NCBI RefSeq assembly: GCF_964204865.1
Contig: NC_135250.1
Location: 6,386,001 to 6,450,000, forward strand
From: Styela clava
Taxonomy: Eukaryota > Chordata > Ascidiacea > Stolidobranchia > Styelidae
Reading direction: 5' to 3'
Length of the DNA: 64,000 nucleotides
The notes beneath the pieces are model-generated. The model was not told the origin of the DNA and ran no database searches. It saw only the letters and a list, made by a program, of their open reading frames with translations. The position numbers and the translations under genes are program-made. Numbering within the stretch: position 1 is the stretch's first letter; every line of letters begins with the position of its first letter. Below are positions 49,521 to 60,812 of the stretch, one piece after another.

Positions 49521-49865
49521 TCATAGCGAAAAAAAAGTAATAGCCTTCTGGAGAAAAATTTTATCTTTAACCACTGAAAATTTCAAAGCAATTGGTCCAG
49601 TATACGAAGAGAAAAGCGACTTTTTAAAAATGATGGAGACAAATAGCAATAACAACATATTATTGAAACGATCGTTATGTCCACTAAACGTGTCCAATAA
49701 GAGCTCTCCTGATTTGGTATCATGATTAAAAAATTCCAAACAGTGCTTATTATCTCCTTGAAAGTATAATGGGCGAAGTTGTTGTTGGAGTTGATTTTCA
49801 TCAATTCGGAGATTACCGACTACATGGCCGCGGATGTACTTTGTTGAAGAGTTGAATATTTCCAT
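49521..49865 (-). CDS. Unassigned 114-codon ORF
   Basis: This frame runs from ATG to TAA. The first half is hydrophilic (GNLRIDENQLQQQLRPLYFQ) and the second contains a hydrophobic run (NNMLLLLFVSIIF). No domain is recognised. Composition is more protein-like than neighbouring random frames, but there is no splice, homology or promoter evidence. It could be a small gene, a first exon or chance. Confidence 0.22.
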   Translation of the reverse strand: MEIFNSSTKYIRGHVVGNLRIDENQLQQQLRPLYFQGDNKHCLEFFNHDTKSGELLLDTFSGHNDRFNNMLLLLFVSIIFKKSLFSSYTGPIALKFSVVKDKIFLQKAITFFSL

Positions 49866-52800
49866 AACTGTTTTGATCTCCGTGATTCACCGATATCATT
49901 GTGATTGAATGTGTTCACTTATGTTGATTGATTTTCGATCAATAGCTGTACTTTTAATATTCAAATTTACAAAATTATACTGCATAAGGAAAATTTTTGA
50001 AATTACAGTCAATTTTTGCGTTTACCTTCTTTGGGAAGCGCCGCAGATGATTCGAATCTCTTTGGAACAGTCTGTTCTAGAAAAAAAAGTCTAGCCGGAC
50101 TGGTGTACATGTAAATGTGATGCGCTTTTGTTACATGATAAAATCAGCAATGATTTTAGATAACCTATAAATATTTTACAAGCCATTTCTTGTATTGACA
50201 CCGTTGCGTAATTTTTAAGTAAATGCGGGAGGGTTGCAGTTAGATATTGTACAGTTTTTGTTGACTAATGCAGCAGAAATTTGGTTTTCTGATTTTGGTT
50301 CTCATTTGAACATTATCAAAAGTAATTGTAATTTTATATCTGGAATATTTCAAAAACTCATTCTAGCTTTTGATTATCTATGCACCGATTGTGATTTGTT
50401 TTAAAATGCGCTGTTTAATGATACCGCAAACCAGTCTAGCGGTGTTAGTTACACCAGATAGAGGACTTAGGATAGGTTGTGAGTGCTGATCTGGACGAAA
50501 ACAAAGAAATTTTCCGTCAAATCTCGAAAGTTAAAATATTCTAACCAAATATATATACAGTTTTACTATTACATCTTCTTTAAACATGGGGATCAATAGA
50601 ATGTTTTTTTTGCGAAACCTAACCTGAAAGGCGATGCAATTTACAACTCTTCAATTCACCAAAGTCTTGCTTGGAAGTCAGCTCAAATTCGGTATAATAT
50701 TCATAATGCTGCTGCCTAATTCAAAACCTTGATTTTTGAGACCCAATGCATTCGTGCATTTGACAAAGCTTGTTTGTAGCTCAAAATGAAGAAAGCGGAG
50801 ACATGCGGCCAAAGAAGATATATTTTTATAAAAATTTTCAGGTCATTTCGCCTGTTAAGTTGCCCTGTCAAGTCGAGAAAACGTGTTTCCTTACTCCGAA
50901 TGTTATTAATTATGTATTGACTCTGCATTGTTATTGTACGACATTGATATTGTTTGTTCGCCACGTAATTGCGAACTTGCGCCTGTTCAGATATATATAC
51001 CAGCTATATTTTATTCTGCCGTAATTTAATACAGGTACCAGAGTACACAAAGGGATATTTTGGCGAATATAATATCGTCTGCGCTGTTGCTATAAGAAGG
51101 TGTGATGAAATTAATTAATCAAAATTGCCAGTTATTAGAAAGGCACATCGAACGATCCATTGTGCAATATTATCAAAAAGTCGTCAATGAAAGGAATAGT
51201 ATTATGACGTCATAAATCCAAAAAATATCATGTTAAGTGAAATATGTTATTGTGATATTCCTCGCAAAAATAGTCACTTTTACAGCGATAATATTTTGTG
51301 TATAATTTTGCGCAAATCAATAAGATTGTATAGACTAAATTTCACCCTAAATATGGCAAGCTATTTTTAGCATTTTCGCGGTCACAAGTAATCTCGGAAG
51401 TGGTTCAACCAGTCAGAATATTATATTGGACGAAAAATTGCATTTGGGACAAGAATCGATTAAAAGGATTATAGCAAGATATCAATTTTTGTCATCATCA
51501 GAGGAAGTCTTTGAGTTGACTCGTTAAAGCAGCCGTTAACGTCAAATATAACTGAAATATGATTAATATTGTGAAACAAAATTTCTGCGTGATAAATAAT
51601 ACCAAAAAATCTGATTATCCCTTTATCCGCCCTGGAAATTGTCGATTATGTCCTAAATACCAAATAAAAGATTTTATACTTTTTATGTAACTAAGATATC
51701 GTAAATTGGAAGACGTATTCGGTGTTGGATCTAACTCAATATTTCAAATGCTTATATTGGCAGTCCTATTGTTCTTTTTTGTAGGTCGGATATTGTTCAA
51801 ACACATTTTATAGTAAGTTCTAGCTTATGTTTTAGGCCCAAATTAGTGAGTCAACAAACCGATGTGAATGTGGTCTATCATTTTATATATCGGTGAAGAA
51901 TTTTTTTTTCTTTTCCTTTTTTTTTGTTTTGGTGAATGCGTTCGATAAAATATCAGAAGTACATTCATATATATTCATTGGAAATGCATTTATTATTTAA
52001 GATTTCATTTATACAATGATTAATACCGGTTATTTTCGAATTAGTGTCAGTTAGGTTTTGCCCAGTTAGACATACATGAAAGTGCTTGGCAGATCTGTAA
52101 CGACAATTGAAATCCTAAATAGTTTGAATCGCCCAGGTGATATTGTCATTCTTTGCCGAGCATATGATATATAGATGACCCGAACCCGAGCATTACGATA
52201 CATCACCAGCCTATCTTCGATTGTACATAATTAGATGAACCTTTTCTGTCTGGGTCATAGTTGTGTGGTAATCTCAGGCGAGCAGCTGTGAAAGTCTGAA
52301 TTGGTACCCATTGACATTAAGCTTTACAGTGCGTCTTGAAAGATATTCTATGTCCTGGATTAAAATAGGATTATACGCATGTACGTCCTTGAAAGTCAAG
52401 ATTTTTGGTAAAAGGTTGTTAATTTAGAACTGTACTTCAGATCAAATCATACTGATAGACACGGAAAAAGTAAAAATAGGTCATTTTTCTCATCAGTCAA
52501 ATATAGCAGGTAAAAATTAAGTATCATACTGCCTTTATATTCTGGGCTTCAGTCCAGAGCATCGTTTGCAATAGCTCAGTCCTCTTTATCGGCGATATTC
52601 TGTTAAAGATGCTCATTTCTTTTAGCTTACGTGTGGTTCAGTTTTCTGATGTTGAGTTTTACATAAATTATCCAGTTTAAGAATCAATTTTAAAATGCTC
52701 GCTATCGTTTTGTGTTGCTTAATTAAAGCAATCGTGCACTATGGATGAAGTTGGTCCTTTGCGGTGCAGCTATCTTACTACTTTTAAAAAGGTTTAGGCT

Positions 52801-55800
52801 TTAAACCACAGTGTTTTGCATATTGATTTATAACATTCAATACATTACTTGTGCAGGTTACGATTTCATATGGTTTTATTGCAGCGCTTTTATGGCGCTG
52901 ATACGTTTAATGCGTCGTCGTTCAAGGTACTGATTTTAAATCATTACCCACACTGTCCAGAAATTTTTATTCAAGGAATTAACTATAAGGGTTCTCAAAA
53001 GTTTTCGTAATAATTCGAAGTTTTTAAGTCTAAAGCGTCGAAATTGGAAACGAAAAGTTTGAGAAATTTTGCTCGCTTGTTCGAAGCATGATTGAGGTTT
53101 AGAATAATTTTTGCCATATCCAACTTCTAACCGGTATTTCTTTACGGCATAATTTGTTTGGGTTTGAGCATTGTATCTTTGACCCCGCGCGTCACAAATT
53201 CAGTTCAATTTGAATATATTTTTCACATCTATGTTTTATGTATATAAACGTCAATCGCGGAATGTAAAGAAGGCGTTTGCGTGTCAAAATTTTGTAAACG
53301 ATATTAATATTCAAAAACCGTGAAACGCAAATTGTCCCTTCTTTGTACATGTTATTGCATATGTGTTAACTATGTGTTGTTCAATGAAGGCGACAGCAAA
53401 ATACTGCGGTTATATGTCTGCAGCAATTGAAGGCATACGCTTGAAGAAAGTAGAGAAAACGCTTCTTTGTTGCGGAAAATACGGAATCGCGTTTAATTAT
53501 CGCGCTGATACTCGTTTATAGGCTACATTTTAAAAGTCTGTAATAACCAGACCAAAGTTTTGTGTATTGACGTTTTTCAAATGACAGTGTGAACTATAAA
53601 TTTGACGTCAAGTTTCATTATATATACAAATTTATTCATTCTAACGACTAGAAGAAATAACGTTACGTTTGTATTGAATTTTTCTGATAATACACGACCT
53701 GGTTGAACTAGAACAGCCGTGTTGTCGAGACAAATCATTTAAGTTATCAGTCTGATAAATATGAGTTTGGTTATATGATGTAAATTGCAGTTTAGTAGGG
53801 AGATTTTTGCAAGCTCAATTCTGGGAAAAGAAAGGTAAATTTAGCGTGAAAGCGAACTAGATCGTGAACAGGCTAGACTGATATGCAGTACCGAAAGCAG
53901 CGAGTAGTATCCCAATCTGTTTTTGTGAGAATGTAACAATGCATTATTTTTTTCGTTTTATATCGCTGCCTAAATTTATTTGCATAGCCATAGAAACACA
54001 CTAGGCTAGCATATTTCCGATCTTGTTAAATACGATTATAACGTCATAATGCAAACGTAAGTAAGTGGGATCGTGACTAATGACGATCTCTAGATATACG
54101 TGTGTGTACAAGAGACTATGTTCAACTTTTCAGTCTGTGCAAATCACAAGTCATGAAACTATTAATCTTGTCGGCTTTGTTAGGTATATGTATATAATAT
54201 TGATGTTCATTTTTCGCATTCATTGATTTAGATTGCAATTTTATTTAAGTTAATTGAAGCATTTTTCATTGTGTTGTCTTCTCTGTATTTTATCCTCTGT
54301 GTTGTTCTTTGATTTGGCTGCTCCAAAATAGACCATATCGCCTGAATCGCATTATTGCGCACCACGAAAGTCTCAATCATGAAACCTCAATTCAATCCCG
54401 CACAATTAAGTTTGGATCATAAATACGTAGCACCGTTTCATCTTGGCCCATCTTTGCGCCATTATTGGCAATGATCAATTCCTGAAGGAGGGTCCTCTGG
54501 GATTTCAAAACGATATTAGACGCCATTTAGGTAAAGGTGACTTGAGACTTGTATTAAAACTATAGAACGCTGGCATGTTTTTTTCTACGTCAAGATCAAT
54601 TTCCCATAAAAACCGCGAGATGGGAACGAAAGCAGACGACGCCCACAATAAGCCTACTGTATTGAACTTGATGGTATTTTTTCGATTCAAAAATTTGGTA
54701 AGAATTTTGGTCCCTTACTTCTACCGGAAATGCCATTTCTTGTGAGAAATACTAAAATTGCTAAAAATGAAGTTACAACAAATTACCTTAAATAACATAA
54801 TGCTCAAATTACTTATAATTAATAAGTTACCATATCGAAGCAAGGATGTTTGTTTATAATATGTATGAATGTTTTTGTTACAATGCTGCTGATAGTTTGT
54901 ATTATGTTAGTTTTTAAGCGATTGACAAATTTAACTGTAGATGGAATTTTCGCTTTTGTATCAGTCTATCAGCAAAATTATATAAATATAATATCCTGCT
55001 GCATAAATTTGAGAACTCTATATTATAATTTTAAATAAATCAATAACAAAATTATATGACATTCAAAAAAACACTGAGGTCATTTAGTGCAGTTTAGACA
55101 ATTATACAAATTAAAAAAAAATAAATTATCCAAAAACGACAAATTAATTAAAAAATAAAAATCATTAGATCACTGTTGAAGAAATTTCAATAAAACATAA
55201 TCTTCGGTGGGTTCAGCGTCTCAAATTAAGTAATATATATTCCACAAAGAAAAAATTTGCGTGCTCCTATAAATAAACGCAATATTTTGTGGTCATGGCT
55301 TTTTGTTTTGACCGAACGTCATACCCGTCAGAATTAATCTAATTACCATCGGTTATGTTCGGTCGTTCGCTACCTTGCTAAGTTCAATTTTGTTTTCAAA
55401 ATTTCTCCTTCTCATGGATTTTTATTGGCTGCATAAATTCAGGAGCTAAGTGATAATAACATTTAATCTACGTGAAATTACAGGCATCGAACCTTTCGTG
55501 TTCTGGGGAAATTTCTAATACATTTTAATATAAATGTTGCCAATATAACCAACTGTATAATCACAGTACCTAAATAGTATATATAAATGCACATCTCTCG
55601 CACTCAAGAAGCACTTTTGCAAGAATAAATAAAGAGCCAATCATAAGGATAGGTTGCGTAATTCAAATCGATTCTTGTTCAATCATAATTATTGCTCATA
55701 TCATGTATACTATTTAATCAGTCAAGTAAATTCAGAAGTTTAGCGCCAGAGGCTTCACTCAAAACGCGCCAACTGCGAATATGTTACAAAGCCGTAGCAG

Positions 55801-57422
55801 CTATTTGTATATAGATATATGTATTTGCATTCTGAAAGAGCGTAGTCCAAAATTATGTAGAGCCGATATTACATTCTGTGGGTCAGTCGTAGGTAACTAT
55901 GATGAACTATATGATGTCATCAAATGTTAGAGATATCGGGCTGAAGCGCTGGTCAGTTTACCACGTTACCTATAGTGTTAGAAATTGAGTATAGGCTATT
56001 TGTAAGGCACCGGTGGTTTCACAAACCAGGAAGTTTCTTGTATGTATGTATGTTCTTAATAAAACTGAGTACACTGATTAGGATTCATACAAAACTTCTG
56101 TATTTTTCTCTACGAAAAATGGTCTTGAGAAGCGGCTACTCGTTCGCAAGGAGTTTGGTAATCTCTTTATTTTGGCATTGCTTTTACCTTAATTCCACAT
56201 TTACATCTTGGGAGGCACTGAAGCACAGATGCCTCACATGCGATAGAAAAAAAAGTTAAATGCCAGGCTCTAACCTAGTGGTTTTCCCACGTTTTGGTTG
56301 ATCGGAGCCCCAATAAACACATACCAAAGGATCGGGAAACCCTTGTCCAATAGTTTAGCTGTGAGCAGCCGAATACTACAAAAAACGATTCTATCGGCAC
56401 GAAAAACCTCTTATGTCATATTGATACAATTGTACATCGTGACATTGAATTACACTGACCCAAATTACTCCGTCAATAAACCCCGACATTTTGTAATGAT
56501 TTAAGATTACTCTCGTATATGTGTGCACTAATTCACCACTAAAAGGCTTGCTATAAACATAAGAGTGTAGTTTCGCTGGACCCCAATAGGTACCTGTTTT
56601 TAATTGATTTTGTAAATATTCATTACTTGTCTTTTTCATCAATATTTGTAAGCATTTTTCGTCTTAATGCCCATTACTATCACATTCTTATCGAACCGAT
56701 CTGAGATGTGTCAATATCGTTACGCCAAAAGGGGCGAAATACATGAACGGTAGTTGGTCCCGTGGGTATAAGACGTCGTTTGGCCATTACTCTTCATTAA
56801 AGGCCGATCATTGATATTCTCAATTAACGCATTGGTCGGTCGATAACTACTGAATGTGATATTTATCACGAAATAGGAGTAAACGAAATAATGTAATTGT
56901 CGCCTCCTATTAGACTAGGTGTTTTCGGAGTCAGAATGAGAGTCCACGCGCTCAGATCTCTTTGTGTCTTGTAGCAGATTACTTATTTAGTTATACAGCG
57001 GCAGAGAAGGGTTTACTTAGTGAAAATGATGTTTTCATTCACTGTAATATAAACAAGCAGAATATATATAACTATATATGGAGTAAATGGGCTGATAGAC
57101 TATAGGTATTTTGTAGTGGATAACTAGAAAACAAGAGACTGTGCAAATACATGGTAGTCTTAGCGGCGTATAGGTTAACACATTGAATCTGTGTTGTAAA
57201 CGCAGATTCGATATAGAAGGAATGTTTGACACATACCTAAGGGGGCAATTAGTTAGTGAATGCTATGTCGATTCGGAATGATTTTATCCGAAAGAAATAC
57301 AAGCTCCACAGAGTTGTTAATACTTCTTTAAAACGTTAACGTTCTGTGAAAGTATCTATTGCTCCATACAAGGTGCTCTTTCGCCAAATAAGATTTTTTT
57401 TAATAGCCCTATCATCAGTATT
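49866..57422. other. Gene-poor stretch, nothing supported
   Basis: This 7.6 kb has only short frames in A+T-rich sequence. A GGTTTTCCCACGTTTTGGTTG tract near 56279 resembles a hAT end. TGACGTCA palindromes occur at about 51205 and 53601. No exon chain could be built on either strand. Confidence 0.35.
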
Positions 57423-57605
57423 GGAACGTGGTACGTGTACCAGGAACGTGGTACGTGTACCAGGTTAGGTTCTAGTTCTATTACGAGTTAGGGGACTAGC
57501 CAAGTGCCTTCCGTAGTATTTGTACCTGAAATTATGGCCTAGCCCTAACCTGGTACACATACTACGTTCCGGTGTCCGCCGTCTTGGTTCACATACTTAG
57601 GGAGT
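57423..57605. repeat. 20-bp tandem duplication plus rearranged MITE pieces
   Basis: GGAACGTGGTACGTGTACCA occurs twice in a row (57423-57462). It is followed by GTTAGGTTCTAG, CTAGCCAAGTG and CCTAACCTGGTACACATACT blocks from the GTGTGTAC family, and then a half copy of the palindromic MITE (GTCTTGGTTCACATACTTAG). This is a composite of two MITE groups. Confidence 0.6.
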
Positions 57606-58641
57606 ACCTATTTTTGTATATTTTTTTTATTTGACATTCATTCAAGAAAAAAAAATGCTGAAAAAATATAGAATGACATGGATAACATGCTTCTATTTTA
57701 AAACAATGTAAAACAAAAATAGTTTATCGTTTGCGGATGTGTATTTTTCGATTCCGTTACAAGCATTCGGGTTCTAAATTTAAACTCGCAATATAATACA
57801 CTGTTTAAAAATACCAAATATAGTTTGTATAGCCATACTTCGCGCATATACAACAATATCTGTCAAATATGAGGTCGAAGTTAAATTACCTGTCCTACTC
57901 TGTTTAGTATGTAAATTTAGGAAATAAGAATAACCTGCCGGTGCCATTTGTCTTTAAAATCTGTGCAATTCTACAACAGTTTACTGTATTTATTACTTTT
58001 TAACCGTGCCCGCATTTTTATCCCTTGGGATTTGTAATTTTTCCACTTTGCATATAATCTGAATGCTCGGCTAACCAAATAGAAAATACTACGTTGAATT
58101 ACACTAGTCAAGTAAAGGCCGCCGATAAATCATGGTTACATAGTGTGATTTATTTTTGCCAAGACATTGCTTCATATCTTACTGAAAGGCTCTGAAGTTT
58201 AATTTGTTTTGGGTTCATAAATTGAGGGCGCTGTATGGAATTTTTAAAATATTTTATATCAGCTTGCTTACGCATGAAAATGTTTTGGGTCAGATACAAA
58301 TTTTTATACGCTTATTTATTTATTTTAGTTAATTGGATACATTTGAATTTTATGCATTACTAGTCGATGATTCTGAAATATTTTTCACGTATCGTAAGGT
58401 ATTCTTGAAATTTTATGCAAGATTGCGTTATTTTTCATTCGTCATAAATAATATATATAATAAACTATATGAGATTATGTTTTTCATTGAAAAGCCTATA
58501 ATTCGGAACGTGAATATTCTTCAAAATAAGCCGTCTGGTCCTAATTTGCGGTGATAACAAAATAGATGACAACCCATCCTTCTTAAATCATGAAGGAGAA
58601 AGTTAACTTCAACATTTTTCAACAGATTAAGTTAACATAAG
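57606..58641. other. Intergenic upstream of the membrane-protein gene
   Basis: The plus-strand frame 58333-58554 is A+T-rich with no ATG at a plausible place and is not supported. The promoter of the next gene should lie here; no core element was identified. Confidence 0.3.
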
Positions 58642-60187
58642 ATGTACGTGCCTACGTCGCCTATGGACGACGAAATTGAAGATGAAAACCTGCGACAAAT
58701 TGACAACAATTCAGCTCCAATATCTCTGAGCGATTACAACTTTGAAATGGATTACATAGATGACCGTGAAATAGTGATATTACATCATAATTTATACCAT
58801 CTGACTCTTCAAGCAAAACTTCGAGTATTTTTAGTGTTGTTTGTGATTATAGTTATACCAGCAACTATAGTTTTTACTGCGTGTTATATCAGAGATAGAA
58901 GGAAACAAAGGAGATACGAAAGAGACGTGGCGGCTAATGCATCCGAAAGTCCGGATCATACATTACCGTACAGGTAAGTAAGTTAAATACATCCCTGCTA
59001 TATCAGTTGTAATTTATTCCATATTTTGTAATTTTTACGAAATGGAAGTCTAGCCTCTATCCGAATTTTATACCTTAAACCCTATTCTTTGATTTATAAC
59101 ATTTGAATCGGCCATGCAGTTGTGCAAATTTTGCAAAGTTAAGGACAAATATATAAGAGTGACATTGCACAGTAGTATTTGTATTTATCTAATCCCAATT
59201 CCCAAGGTAATTTAGCAGTTAAAATGAATTGTTATTTAACAAACGAATTCATTGAACCGAAACGTAATTGATCTCTCACAATGCATGTCCAAAAACAATA
59301 AATAAACATGCGGGTCAACGGGAAAAAGAAATAATACCATCTGAGACTATACGACAAAATTACCAAAACTACTTTTAGATTCTTTTCGGTTTACAAATTA
59401 AATAAAAAGTACGTAAAACCCCTGCATTCTGGCGTGACAGCATCACTACAAAATTTGCTTTTCGTAGATTGCCCTAAGTTAACCAATATTTTCATAATAT
59501 ATAAATTACCCTTTTAGCTTATCGTAGAAATTTTGTACACAGCTGTGTTTCAAGATTTTATCGTGACATTATGTCGTTGGGAGGTCCATTTGGTTTTCAT
59601 TGGCATTTAAAAACAGTCTTCGCCAACTTATACTTTCCTTCGATACAGTGATAGTTTACATGAGACAACTAGACAAGACAACGATGATTTATGGAGATAA
59701 AATGAAATTTTACTTTCAGATTGAAATTATTCAAACATATCCAAGTATTCGACAGACTAACATACCTGATTGATAATTCAAACATATTCAAGTATTCGAC
59801 AGACGTAGACGTATCATAGATATTTCGACGTAGTTATCAGCTGATAAGTTTTCAACTCACAGAGTGTTTATTTTTCCATCCAGTGCTCGTCTTTCCAGGC
59901 CAGTTCCCGGGACTGCTACAGAACTCACGCCGACCGTGGGACGACCCCGCAGTATGAGAGTTTCGTTCGCAGATGAGAGAGAACAAGAGGGTCGGAGATC
60001 AGCAGTTTCAAACTCAAAACACCGCCCCAGTCTTCCAGATAGTCCGGAAGAGACAGACGACGATGTATTTTTTGTTGACAGTTCCACAAATAAAGGCAAA
60101 GTCACCAGGCCCGTTCACCTGCCAAGTGAATCAAACAGCGTATTACGTAATGAAACTGGGCGAAGAAAGAGAACGGGGTCCAGATAA
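58642..60187 (+). CDS. Small single-pass membrane protein, two exons
   Basis: Exon 1 (58642-58973) starts at an ATG with an in-frame TAA nine bases upstream and ends at CAG|GTAAG. Exon 2 (59884-60187) follows a CAG acceptor and ends at TAA. The phases match (2+1), giving 211 residues. Residues 1-55 are acidic (DDEIEDENLRQ), and no signal peptide is visible. Residues about 59-82 form one strong transmembrane helix (LRVFLVLFVIIVIPATIVF). A basic stop-transfer run follows (RDRRKQRRYERD), which suggests the C-terminus is cytosolic. The tail has a basophilic kinase-like site (RPRSMRVSF), an acidic patch (EETDDDVFFVD) and a basic end. I do not recognise the family. It could be an adaptor or a small signalling co-receptor; that is a guess from layout only. 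Confidence 0.65.
59729..59804 (+). repeat. 29-bp direct repeat in the intron of the membrane-protein gene
   Basis: Two copies of an ATTCAAACATAT-C/T-CAAG sequence ending in TATTCGACAGAC start 47 bp apart (59729 and 59776), with one mismatch. They lie shortly before the exon 2 acceptor. Confidence 0.65.
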
Positions 60188-60812
60188 CAGCCGCATTACA
60201 CTGTTCAGTTTACTAGAAGTAAATTAACAGTTTTCAAGATATTAACCCGCAACACAACTTGTTACCTATGGTGCAGAGGTTTCGATTATAATAATACTTC
60301 CAGAGTATGATTACACGTTCACAAAGTCGAGAGTTAACATTTGTATCTTTCGTAAACGATGGAAAACTGTCTAATTTTATATTTGAAAAATGTTGCATAA
60401 ATGAATAAACTCGTTGAAACGTACATATGTTGTCACAATACTCACTTAGCGGACTTGGGTGAAAGTATAACTCGGGAACCCAATTCACAAAAAATACGGA
60501 ATATTACCTAAAACAATTTATGAGAGAGAAGGGGAAGAGCAGAGGCGTATCCAGAAATTTTCAAAAGGGGGGGGGGGGGGTGATTCTAAAATTTCTATTT
60601 GCCAAGTTAGATCGAAACAGCCAGCGAGTCCGGACAAAATCCGGAAAACACGTGTTTTCATGAAGCTTGAGGATCTAAAAATTGCTATGTATTATTAAGA
60701 GAGATGCTTTTATTTATTTTTACATTTAAAAAAAGGAGGGGGGAGGATCTGCGAATAAAGAGAGGGACATATGGTTTATCCTGTTTATCATAGTCAAGTT
60801 TATTTTTATCAG
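60188..60812. other. 3' flank with a poly-G transposon-like tract
   Basis: AATAAA at about 60401 could serve as a polyadenylation signal for the membrane-protein gene. GAGGCGTATCCAGAAATTTT followed by a run of about 14 G (60567-60580) resembles ends of common invertebrate DNA elements. Confidence 0.4.
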
